Assembly (NCBI GenBank): GCA_964370645.1
Contig: CAYJJS010000001.1
Location: 100,076 to 164,075 of the forward strand
Length of the DNA: 64,000 bases
Source of the DNA: CAMQRS01 sp964370645
GTDB lineage: Bacteria; Bacillota_I; Bacilli_A; Erysipelotrichales; Erysipelotrichaceae
Reading direction: 5' to 3'
Shown here: positions 33,520 through 42,900 of the stretch, piece after piece
Position numbering within the stretch: the stretch's first letter is position 1
Layout: each line of letters opens with the position of its first letter
Notes under the pieces: generated by a model
The model's input: only the letters and a program-made list of their open reading frames with translations
Told to the model about the DNA's origin: nothing
Databases searched by the model: none
Translations under genes and position numbers: made by a program

Positions 33520-35088
33520 TTATAGATAATCGAAATCTTCTTGTGATTTAAACCAAGTATTTCTACCTAAGTGCATAATAACAAGTAATACTGTTACAAT
33601 ACCATAAGCTAATACAAATGGTGAATCTGGGAAGAACCCTAATGCCGCACTATGGATAAATCCAAATAGTGATAATGCAGTCGCTGCTGCCATAGTAACA
33701 GCTGCATGTTTTAATTTACGATCAATAATAAATGAAATTAAAGTTCCTAAAATAATCCCGATGATGATAGCACCATGTTTTGTTTCAGGTACTCCTCTCC
33801 ATAATACACCTGCATCTAATAAAGCTTGACTAGTTTCTGCATCAAATCCCATTAAATTATTTGCAATTGGTTCTACATGGTAATCTTCTAATAGTAAAGC
33901 TCCAGTAACTTGTGTATATAACCAATCTGCTACTGGTGGAATCATTGCGATACCAACTGCAGCTTGTTGTCTTTTATCTACATCTCTAAAGGCTTGTGCA
34001 ACCATTAATACAGCACACCATAAATATGTAATCCCTGCAATTGCCGGTGGTACAATTGTACTTAAGAATGTAAATAAACCAAAGATACCTGCACACCCTA
34101 AAATTAAACCAGAAATTAATGAATATCCAATTCCTGCATCTGCTTTTTTAAGACCAGCATGTCCTAACCATACAGTGTTTGGTACAACTCCACCTAAACA
34201 AGCAGAAATCATTGTACAAATACCATCCGCAAATTGTGCCTCACGTACACTGTAATCATCTCCAGCAGCATTTGCTGCTTCTACATTATCCATTGTTTCA
34301 ATGAAGTTGTATACTTCAATTGGAATAATGATTGTTAAGTAAGGTGCAACAATAGAAAAACCACTCATTAATGATTCAATAGTATTAGCAGGATTAGGGA
34401 AATAGAAACCAACTCCTGAGAAATCAAAAGTAGTTCTTCCTAATGCTAATGCGTAGATAACTCCTCCTACTACTGCAACAACTAATGGTGGGATTTTTTT
34501 AGGAAATAAATATCCTCCAAATAATCCAACTGCTGCTACAACCAAAATAGGTAAACCAACAACAGGATCTGATAAAATATCAAATACTCCTTGCGTTGCC
34601 ATCCAAATAAATCCAATACCTGCTACTGTTCCAAGTAAAGCGGCTCTAGGAATATTACGTTTCATCCAAGGACCAATAATTCCTCCTAAAAACTCAACCA
34701 TCCCTCCAATAAAACATGCTGCAGTTGCTGCAGACCATGCGATTTCAGGATCTCCTAAACCATAGTGTAGAGGCATAATAACCCCATACAATATAACAAA
34801 CATAGCTGGTGTAGATACTCCAGAAGGAAGTGCTGTCACATCGCTTCTACCTTCTTTTTGCGCTAATTTCCATGCCATAAATGCATAGTATACACAACTC
34901 ACCATTAGTCCAATTGATAATGCAGGGATCACTCTCCCAAACACAATTTCATCAGACCAACCAAGTACTCCCGAAAGAGTTGCAATTACAATTAGGTAGT
35001 TAACAATATTATTTGTAATAATATATGTCATACCACCAATGTCACCTTTTTTAAAAAAAGGTACTTTAATTCCGTTCGACTTAAACAT
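33520..35088 (-). CDS. NCS2-type purine/xanthine-uracil permease family protein
   Basis: Membrane transporter of 522 residues with about 12-14 hydrophobic segments. Features: the N-terminal GDIGGMTYIITNNIVNYL, LPSGVSTPAMFVILYGVI near 88-105 and PNTVWLGHAGLKKADAGIGYS near 303-323. It follows two adenine deaminase genes in one operon, so a purine base (adenine or hypoxanthine) is the probable cargo; this is inferred from context. Substrate residues were not checked against a characterised member. Confidence 0.8.
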   Translation of the reverse strand: MFKSNGIKVPFFKKGDIGGMTYIITNNIVNYLIVIATLSGVLGWSDEIVFGRVIPALSIGLMVSCVYYAFMAWKLAQKEGRSDVTALPSGVSTPAMFVILYGVIMPLHYGLGDPEIAWSAATAACFIGGMVEFLGGIIGPWMKRNIPRAALLGTVAGIGFIWMATQGVFDILSDPVVGLPILVVAAVGLFGGYLFPKKIPPLVVAVVGGVIYALALGRTTFDFSGVGFYFPNPANTIESLMSGFSIVAPYLTIIIPIEVYNFIETMDNVEAANAAGDDYSVREAQFADGICTMISACLGGVVPNTVWLGHAGLKKADAGIGYSLISGLILGCAGIFGLFTFLSTIVPPAIAGITYLWCAVLMVAQAFRDVDKRQQAAVGIAMIPPVADWLYTQVTGALLLEDYHVEPIANNLMGFDAETSQALLDAGVLWRGVPETKHGAIIIGIILGTLISFIIDRKLKHAAVTMAAATALSLFGFIHSAALGFFPDSPFVLAYGIVTVLLVIMHLGRNTWFKSQEDFDYL

Positions 35089-35105
35089 ATTCTCTCCTTT
35101 ATATT

Positions 35106-36839
35106 TTAATCTGCTTCTAATGGGATAAAATCAAAGATTGTAACATCAAACAATCCCATATCCGTAAGTTTCACCTCTGGTATTACCGCTAATGACATAA
35201 AACATAATGTCATGATTGGTTCCACCGAAGTATTTACGTGTAAATCACTCACTGCTAACTCATGTAAAGAATGTAGTTTCTCACTAACCCATTCCCCACT
35301 TTGGTCACTCATGATTCCTCCAATGGGCATTGGCATACTCTCAATTACTTTCCCATCTTTAACAAGGACTACTCCTCCTTGTTGTTTTACTAAAGTGTTA
35401 ATCGCTAGTTCCATGTCTTCATCATTTACACCTACCACAATCAAATTGTGTGAGTCATGTGCAATGGATAAAGCTACGGCACCTGCTTTAATCCCATAAC
35501 CTTTTAGTAACGCTACAGCTACATTTCCAGTTCCTTTATGACGTTCTACTACCGCCATCTTTACTATATCTTCATTAGGATTGTATACGAAGTCATTATC
35601 GTCCCCTAATGTAACTGTCTCTACAGATTTTTTTGTTACTACACTTCCCTCTAAGATTTCAATAACATGTACTTTATTACTCTTTAGTTGTAATTTAAAC
35701 TTTTCTTTACTAAAATCTTTTACTTTTACACTACCTGCAACATTCGAAATGTCTTGTACTGCAAAGCATGGTAAGTATGTTTTATCTTTTGCGACATGTT
35801 CTCCTTCAATATATACATCACGAATATTGAAATCTACTAAGTCATCTATTAATACAAAGTTTGCTAAATAACCTGGTGCAATCGCCCCTTTATCTTCAAA
35901 CCCAAAACATTTTGCTGCATTGATTGTAGCCATTTGTATCGCTGTAATAGCATCTATTCCTTCTTCTACACATATTTGTAAATGATTGTTTAAATGTCCT
36001 AGCTCTAAAATTGTTTTTGGTTGACGATCATCACTACACAATAAACACATTCTACTATTTGCAGGAGTTAATCCTTTTAACAAATTGCGCAAATCATGGC
36101 AAGCACTACCTTGGCGTAATAAAACATGTACCCCTCTAGCAATGCGATCATGCATCTCTTCAACACTAGAACATTCATGGTCTGCACGAATCCCAACACT
36201 TGTATATGCATTTAAATCATTTCCAAACACACTTGGTGCATGTCCATCAATAATTTTTCCATATTTTTTTGCAACCATTACTTTATCGATTTCACTGTCC
36301 ATAGCATGTATAATTCCAGGGAAGTTCATAAATTCTCCTAAACCTAATACATTTTTTCGTGTAATTGGCTCTTCCATGGCTTTCGCATCGATAACAGCAC
36401 CTGCATTTTCAAATGGTGTTGCAGGCACACATGAAGGAACCATAAATTGAATATCTAACTTCGTGTTTTTTGCTGCTTCCATCATATAATCTAAACCATC
36501 AATTCCACACACATTCACAATTTCATGTGGATCTGCAACAATAGTTGTAGTCCCACATGGTACAATTAATCGCCCCAACTCTTCTGGCGAAACGTATGCA
36601 GATTCAATATGAATGTGAGAATCGATAAACCCTGGTGCTAAATAGCGTCCCTGTGCATCAATTTCATTAGCTGAGGTATAGTTTCCAACACCAGCAATAT
36701 ATTTCCCACAAACAGCTACATCACCTTCTGTGATGATTGCGTTAAATACATCAACCACTTTTGCATTTTTAATAACAAAGTCCGCTGGTTGACGCCCGCT
36801 AGCTACTTCAATTAATTTTTTTAACTGATTTCTTTCCAT
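35106..36839 (-). CDS. ade: Adenine deaminase
   Basis: Amidohydrolase with a binuclear metal centre converting adenine to hypoxanthine and ammonia. 577 residues, normal. Conserved ligands seen: HIHIES near 76-81, ADPHEIVNV near 102-110, Glu in GLGEFMNFPG near 168, IDGHAPS near 199-205, DHECSS near 222, and SDDRQ near 271. All the residues typical of the active family are in place, unlike in the neighbouring paralogue. Lies between that paralogue and the permease: purine-salvage operon. Confidence 0.93.
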   Translation of the reverse strand: MERNQLKKLIEVASGRQPADFVIKNAKVVDVFNAIITEGDVAVCGKYIAGVGNYTSANEIDAQGRYLAPGFIDSHIHIESAYVSPEELGRLIVPCGTTTIVADPHEIVNVCGIDGLDYMMEAAKNTKLDIQFMVPSCVPATPFENAGAVIDAKAMEEPITRKNVLGLGEFMNFPGIIHAMDSEIDKVMVAKKYGKIIDGHAPSVFGNDLNAYTSVGIRADHECSSVEEMHDRIARGVHVLLRQGSACHDLRNLLKGLTPANSRMCLLCSDDRQPKTILELGHLNNHLQICVEEGIDAITAIQMATINAAKCFGFEDKGAIAPGYLANFVLIDDLVDFNIRDVYIEGEHVAKDKTYLPCFAVQDISNVAGSVKVKDFSKEKFKLQLKSNKVHVIEILEGSVVTKKSVETVTLGDDNDFVYNPNEDIVKMAVVERHKGTGNVAVALLKGYGIKAGAVALSIAHDSHNLIVVGVNDEDMELAINTLVKQQGGVVLVKDGKVIESMPMPIGGIMSDQSGEWVSEKLHSLHELAVSDLHVNTSVEPIMTLCFMSLAVIPEVKLTDMGLFDVTIFDFIPLEAD

Positions 36840-36848
36840 AAAATACCT

Positions 36849-38630
36849 CTATTTTGCCTGTAATTCTAAAATTGGATTAAATACTTCTAAAGCAATACAA
36901 TCAACAGGACCAACATCCGTGATTGCATAATCAGGAATTGCTGTAATTGGTAAGAAGAACATATACATTAGTGGTTCTGGTAAATCACAACCCAATTCTT
37001 TTGCTGAAGCATTTAAGATTTTTTCAATTCTTGCAATTTCTTCAGGCTCTTCATCTGAACAAATACCACCAACAGGTAAGCTTAAAAATTCTAATACTTT
37101 ACCATCTTTTACAACTACTTGCCCTCCACCATTTTCAATTAGGTGATTTACTGCAACAGCCATATCTTGTGCACATGCTCCCATAACTACAATATTATTA
37201 TCATCAGGTGCAGTTGAAGAAGCCATTGCTCCAGCTTGCAATTTCCATCCTGAACAAAATGCTAATGATTTGTTTCCATTTCTTCCAAAACGTTCTATTA
37301 CAGATACCATCGCAACATCTTGTTTTGTACATGGTTTCACAATGTAATTTTCTACTTCTAAAGTTACATCTCTTCTTTTTCTTACAAACGGACCTTTTAC
37401 ATCCATTGACAACACTTTAGCACTTCCACTTTCAATATCTACTTTATATTCAAAATCACTAGCACTTACCTTTTCACACTTTAATTTACTTGTAAGTATT
37501 TCACTTCTTTTTGGTGCTTTTAAATCAATTGTTAATTTATGATCACTTGCAACCATTTTTCCATTTACCATAACTTCTAAAACATTGAATGTTTCTAATC
37601 CATCTACAATCAAAATATCCGCAATACGCCCTGGTGCAATACTTCCTACTAAATGATCAATACGGTACGCCTCAGCACTGTTAATAGTACCCATTTGTAC
37701 AGCTGTCATAGGATCTACTCCAGCTTTCATTGCTAAACGAACAACATTATCTAAATGTCCTTTTTCTAATACATCGCTCGCTGTTACATCATCTGTACAA
37801 AAGCTTACACGTCTTGCAAAATTTGGGTTTACTTCAGTTACTGCACGAATGTTTTCTTCTAAGAAATGTGTTACAGAAGATTCACGAATCAACATGTGCA
37901 TTCCATTTCTCATCTTCTCTACAACTTCTTCATGCGTGTAACTTTCATGATCTAAACGAACACCAGTAGCTAGGTAACCATTCAAATCTTTTCCTTGACA
38001 CATAGGTGCACAACCAAATACTGGTAAGTTATTCTCTGCAGCAACTGCCATTGCTCCAAGTGTTTCTTCATCTTCTTCTTGAATGAATTCGCGAACTGTT
38101 TCCCATACTCCAAAACATTGTGGCCATTTTTGCACTTCACGGTGCGTTTGCGTTGTAATATTATATGCCACTGTTGATTGTGGAATCGTATATGGTGTTT
38201 GGTGAGGTGCTCCCCAAAACACTTTTAATGGTGTTTGTTCTATCTCAGCAAAAATCTCTTGTAAACCTTCTAAACCGGCTACTGAAATATACTCATCCAA
38301 TCCAGAAATCATACTTGTTGTACCCACTGGTACAACTGCTTTTGCATAGCTTGTAATACTTAATTTACTACACTCTGAATGAATGTGTCCATCAATTAAT
38401 CCAGGTGCCAAACACTTACCGCTTGCATCTATGATTTGTGTTTTTTCACCAATGTAATCTTCTACATTTCCAATTGCTACAATTGTATCTTTATAAATTG
38501 CAACATCTGCTGGATACACTTCACTAGACATTACATTAATTAAATTTGCTCCTTTAATTACAACATCTGATGGTGTAATCGCTCTTCCTGCTCTTACTAA
38601 TTCCTTTAAATTACTAACTGTTTGTTTCAT
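36849..38630 (-). CDS. Divergent adenine deaminase paralogue
   Basis: 593 residues from the ATG at 38630 (GGAGGGTTT upstream; the 26-residue upstream extension has no RBS). Same amidohydrolase fold as the downstream ade product: LIDGHIHSECSKL keeps the HxH pair, LDHESYTHEE keeps the later His, and CTDD the Asp. But ADPHEIV of Ade is replaced by SGLDEYI, and DGHAP by FGCAP, so one metal-ligand His is a Cys. Activity on adenine is doubtful; it may act on a related purine or have changed its metal. First gene of the operon, so it was probably recruited together with Ade and the permease. Confidence 0.82.
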   Translation of the reverse strand: MKQTVSNLKELVRAGRAITPSDVVIKGANLINVMSSEVYPADVAIYKDTIVAIGNVEDYIGEKTQIIDASGKCLAPGLIDGHIHSECSKLSITSYAKAVVPVGTTSMISGLDEYISVAGLEGLQEIFAEIEQTPLKVFWGAPHQTPYTIPQSTVAYNITTQTHREVQKWPQCFGVWETVREFIQEEDEETLGAMAVAAENNLPVFGCAPMCQGKDLNGYLATGVRLDHESYTHEEVVEKMRNGMHMLIRESSVTHFLEENIRAVTEVNPNFARRVSFCTDDVTASDVLEKGHLDNVVRLAMKAGVDPMTAVQMGTINSAEAYRIDHLVGSIAPGRIADILIVDGLETFNVLEVMVNGKMVASDHKLTIDLKAPKRSEILTSKLKCEKVSASDFEYKVDIESGSAKVLSMDVKGPFVRKRRDVTLEVENYIVKPCTKQDVAMVSVIERFGRNGNKSLAFCSGWKLQAGAMASSTAPDDNNIVVMGACAQDMAVAVNHLIENGGGQVVVKDGKVLEFLSLPVGGICSDEEPEEIARIEKILNASAKELGCDLPEPLMYMFFLPITAIPDYAITDVGPVDCIALEVFNPILELQAK

Positions 38631-38745
38631 AAACCCTCCATGTCTTTTGTAAAGAAATAAAATACTAGTCGATTCAAAAAAGAATATATCAGGTTTCCCG
38701 TCCTGCAACTAATATTTTGGAATTTATATTTAATTTTACTCATAG

Positions 38746-38774
38746 ATAGTACTATAAAAGCAGTATAAAAGCAA
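38746..38774 (-). promoter_or_regulatory. Promoter of the adenine deaminase operon
   Basis: TTGCTT (38769-38774), 17-bp spacer, TACTAT (38746-38751) on the minus strand. The transcript would have a leader of about 110 nt, including CAGG-acgggaaa-CCTG; I see no known purine riboswitch core. Confidence 0.4.
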
Positions 38775-38783
38775 TTATAATCC

Positions 38784-38814
38784 AAAAAAAAACGGATATT
38801 ATTCACACCCGTTT
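38784..38814 (-). terminator. Terminator overlapping the end of the FrnE-like gene
   Basis: AAACGG (38809-38814) and CCGTTT (38790-38795) enclose the stop codon; TTTTTTT follows on the minus strand. Confidence 0.65.
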
Positions 38815-39428
38815 ATTCCACAAGTCATCCCTTGCATGGAATTTGTATATTCTTCTACAATAATTGCTTCTAATTGTGCAAAAGTGTGATATCCACTAAC
38901 CATATTCCCCTCTATTTCCATAGCTGGTATACCTTGAATACCTAATTCGCTTTTCTTTGTAAATAAGCGATCCAATTGTGTACTTGCTTGTGCATTATGC
39001 AAAGCTTTTTCAAATACACTAACATCCATATTTAAAAACTGTGCAATATCTTTTAATACCTCTTTCTTAGAAATATCCTTTTCTTCAACATAAAATGATC
39101 GATAAACACAATCATTATATTCTTTTTCCAACCCTACTGACTTTGCATAAATAAAACCTAAAAATGCTAATGTGGAATATGGGTGTGGAGACATCCATGG
39201 CAATTTCATCTCTATTCCCAATCGCTTTGCTTCTGGTGCAATCACTTCTTCAAAGCGTTGTAGACGCATTTCATCATTCATAGGATCTACCTTAGGTGTT
39301 GGATAACGTCGTAATTCGTAGGGAATATACTCTACTTCTACTTCATATTTTTCTTGTATTTGACGCAATACCTCTTTTTGAATATAACAAAATGGACAAA
39401 CATAATCTGAATATACTTTAATTTTCAT
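38799..39428 (-). CDS. DsbA/FrnE-like thioredoxin-fold oxidoreductase
   Basis: Cytoplasmic DsbA-family oxidoreductase, FrnE type. 209 residues. CPFC active site near 11-14 in YSDYVCPFCYIQKE, cis-Pro segment GIQGIPAMEI near 169-178; C-terminal Cys pair (CGINGC) near 203-208. No signal peptide. FrnE proteins exchange disulfides or act in redox defence; partner unknown. Possible -10 TATAAT about 35 bp upstream of the ATG. Confidence 0.85.
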   Translation of the reverse strand: MKIKVYSDYVCPFCYIQKEVLRQIQEKYEVEVEYIPYELRRYPTPKVDPMNDEMRLQRFEEVIAPEAKRLGIEMKLPWMSPHPYSTLAFLGFIYAKSVGLEKEYNDCVYRSFYVEEKDISKKEVLKDIAQFLNMDVSVFEKALHNAQASTQLDRLFTKKSELGIQGIPAMEIEGNMVSGYHTFAQLEAIIVEEYTNSMQGMTCGINGCE

Positions 39429-39504
39429 ACTAACTCCTCATATTTTCTTCCCTATCTCACATTATACTAAAATAATTAAACACATATTTAAAGTAATATG
39501 CCCA

Positions 39505-39873
39505 TTATTTATCTTTGCGAATGTAAGCATCAAATGTTCTTTCAGCCACAATTACAGGTATGAATAAAACAATCATTTGAACGAACATAGTAATTGCTTG
39601 TACGTTCAACATTTGTTCATCAGTTGGGTTGCTAAACAAAACAAATAAAAGTATAAGTAATACACTGACAACATATATATAACTTAGTTTCACATAAAGA
39701 ACCTTGCTATATGAATGTGTAAACTTCCATCGTTGACTTTTATGTAACGGTTGTTTGTTAGTAAATTGTTCGTATAAATTATGTGCGGGTGCACTATAAC
39801 GTAAAATCACACTTAATAAAATACATAAAAACGGAAAAATACATAAACTCAAAATAATATCAATGATCTGCAT
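39505..39873 (-). CDS. Membrane protein, possibly SdpI-like
   Basis: 122 residues with three hydrophobic segments (about 4-25, 60-82, 93-110). Between helices 1 and 2 is NKQPLHKSQRWKFTHSYSK, resembling the loop of SdpI-family proteins, but the match is loose. GGAGG precedes the ATG. No clear operon partner. Function unknown. Confidence 0.5.
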   Translation of the reverse strand: MQIIDIILSLCIFPFLCILLSVILRYSAPAHNLYEQFTNKQPLHKSQRWKFTHSYSKVLYVKLSYIYVVSVLLILLFVLFSNPTDEQMLNVQAITMFVQMIVLFIPVIVAERTFDAYIRKDK

Positions 39874-39951
39874 AAATCCTCCTTATTTAAACTGTTATGT
39901 ATATCATAGCACTCTATTCGTTGAATGACTAGCTTTTTTACTACGCCTTCA

Positions 39952-39980
39952 GATAAAGAAAAGCACACCAATTGTGTGCT
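39952..39980 (-). terminator. Terminator of the giant protease gene
   Basis: AGCACAC, loop, GTGTGCT (39962-39980), followed on the minus strand by TTTCTTTATC. Confidence 0.75.
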
Positions 39981-39989
39981 CTTCACTTT

Positions 39990-42900
39990 CTATTTTAAGG
40001 TTGGATATCCAAGTGTATGAATATTCGTATAATCCCATACACTTGTATCAAAGCCTAAAGTATTCACATAAAAATCTTGTGTTAACATATTGAACGATAC
40101 TTCTTGAATAGCACCATTTTCAGAAGATATTCCACTTAGTGAAGTGATTTCATATCCCTGAATCACACTATCATGCTCATTTGCATCGTTAGATATAATT
40201 TTATGGATCGTTTCACCAACATTCGCTACTTGTATTACATTCTCGACACTAGCGCCACCGCTTTCATACCCTCCTACGATACCACCATTACTATTTCTTG
40301 AATCACTACTATCTATTTTTTGTACCTCCATATTCGAAACTACATTACGCAATATCGAAGCATCACGCAATACTCCAACAACACCTGCGGAGTGTGTTTT
40401 GTTTGTAGTCACACTTCCTTGTGCATATACATTTTCAATGCGTGTGTTGTGTGCTCTACCTGCTACTCCACCTCCATAATACAATTTTACAATTAGCTGT
40501 AGTTGATGTACACGAATCGTTTGAAGTGTTGAATTTTCTACTTTACCAACGATTCCTCCAACTTCATTGTTTGCTTCTATACTAGATTGTTCAATCGTAA
40601 TATTTTGTATATTCGCTAGATTTGCATAACCAAGTAATATCCCTACTTGATCGTGAGCCCTAGCATTAATATGAGCACCTTCTATACTAACATCATGTAT
40701 AGTCCCCCCAATGGTCTTTTCTGCAAGTAGCCCAAAAGTAGTCTTCGAAACAGGTACATCCGTAGATGTAATCATTACATCTACTACTTGTCCTGTTATA
40801 TTTTCAAACAATGGTTGTTTTAAACTAGTAAATGCAAATCCATTCCCATCAAAAGAACCACTGAATTCTTCACTAATGATTGCCTGTGTCCCCTCTATAC
40901 CACTCATGTCTATATCTGCCATCAACTTATAGCTTGCGCTCCTCATTAAGCCAGTAGTATCATTTTCAATTGCTAGTATATCTTGCAATGTATAAATTTC
41001 TTCGACACTTACATCATACGTCGTTGCAATTAACTCAATATTATTCCCATGCATACTTGCATATAATGGTAGATAATAATTTATATTCTGTATTGATATA
41101 GCGTCACTAATGGAATGTTCAACACGATTTGCTAGAATCGCTGTATCCCCTTCCTCAACCACTAAGTTTACAAACTGTATGTCTTTTACATGTGCATATA
41201 CAGCTTCATCAAACAAACTTCCGCTAAGTCCAGTGATAGTGTGTCCTCCACCATCTAATACACCTACAAAAGTGTTTGTTATATAAGAGTGGGTTTGCTC
41301 ATTTAATAACACACTACTAAAATCTAAATCGTTTACTAATACATACGATCCCCATGGATTCGCATTCACAGCATCAACAAGTTCTTGTGCACTCGCTATT
41401 TCATGTTGATAATTCAATGTGTAAGCATCACTACCCTTATCAAAATCCTCACTATCATGCTTCATTACATTATACAATACATTACGTAAAGTATCTGTAT
41501 GATTGTGTTCTTGTGTAGAAGCATCTTTGCTCAGTGCTTCTACATACAACGCGATGACTGCTTCACTATCAAAATAATCTATGTTGCTAAGGTTTTCTTC
41601 TACCTCATTCCATCTTTCCATCTTATACGATTCCCAAGTTATTGAAGAATCGTTAGTTACATCTTTTAAGGCATCTAAGTCGTTATTATGCATATAACTA
41701 GCATATGCAATTCTTCCCTCGATTCCTCCTACACCTAACATTTCATAACTTGTCTTTTTGAATACTGTTCCATCTACCATTCCAGCGTCATTATGAGGGT
41801 GATACCATAAAATATCATAGTGCGTAATACTTCCATATAAGTTTCTTCCTACATCTCCACTAGCTCTTAAAACAAGTTGGTTGTCCCATAAATCTTGCAT
41901 GGTTTGTAAGTTCATCGCTTCCAGCTCCATTGCACTTAACTCGCTGTATCGCGTAATTGTAGTATCTGCTGTAGCAATCATTGACTCATTGCCTGCGGCA
42001 TCCAAATAACTTACCTGTGTAACTAATGCAGCTTGTTGCTCTGGTGTTAATTGGAAGAACGCTTGCGCTGTTAAGTAATCCAATACATAGTATGCATCAA
42101 ACATATTGTCATAAAAAGAATGTATTTTTTCTGGACTTGTAATTCGATCTAAGTTTAGGTTAATACTTAAATCTGAAGTCGTAGGTAAATCATATCTTAA
42201 ATTTGGTGTAAAATGCCCTTCCTTCATGTTTTGTGCAATATTATAGTCCGCATGATCCTCTGCCCCACTATGCAATCTTCGACCATTTCCATCATAGAAA
42301 TAACGTCCATCTTGATTGTGTGCAGTCTCATGTGTCCAAACACTAAAACTAAAGTCACTCCATAATACAGAATAAGATACCCAGAACACATCATATCCAT
42401 TTGCATATGCACCTGAACCATTAGCAGCAGCTTGTACTCCCATTGTGTCGTATACCCATTTAATAACAGATTCTTCAGTTGTTGAAATGGCTTGATCACC
42501 TGGTGTTGGTGAACTGATTGGGAAATTGAACCTTGTATCATATTGAATGTTTGTTAACTCATTCAACCATTTATCAGCATTTGGTTGATATGTCGCAGAT
42601 ACTTCATAGAAGCTTAATGCCATATCTGCATAATGAGAAATATGTTGTTTCAATGTTTCTATATCCCCTTGATTATATAAATCATAACGATGCAAACTTC
42701 CAATTGTAATTTGTGTTGGAACAGAAATAATATATAAATCTTCTTGTGCATCTTCAGGCATACTTAAAATCGGTAATAACATATGACTTTTTGTATTCAT
42801 ATGATCCCATGCTGTATAACGAATCTCTTGTAAATCAGGATTTTGTAATTTTCTTTCTTCAATGACTCCCTCAAAGGTGTCAGCAAACCACGTAGCTGCA

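Noticed and set aside
36947..37969. Leu/His-rich plus-strand frames opposite the adenine deaminase paralogue
   Set aside because: Antisense shadows of a well-conserved gene, with no RBS and unusual composition.
38640..38745. Purine riboswitch before the adenine deaminase operon
   Set aside because: The conserved core loops of known purine riboswitches were not found.
42224..42541. 105-codon frame within the giant protease
   Set aside because: Overlaps the catalytic motif region in another frame; shadow ORF.
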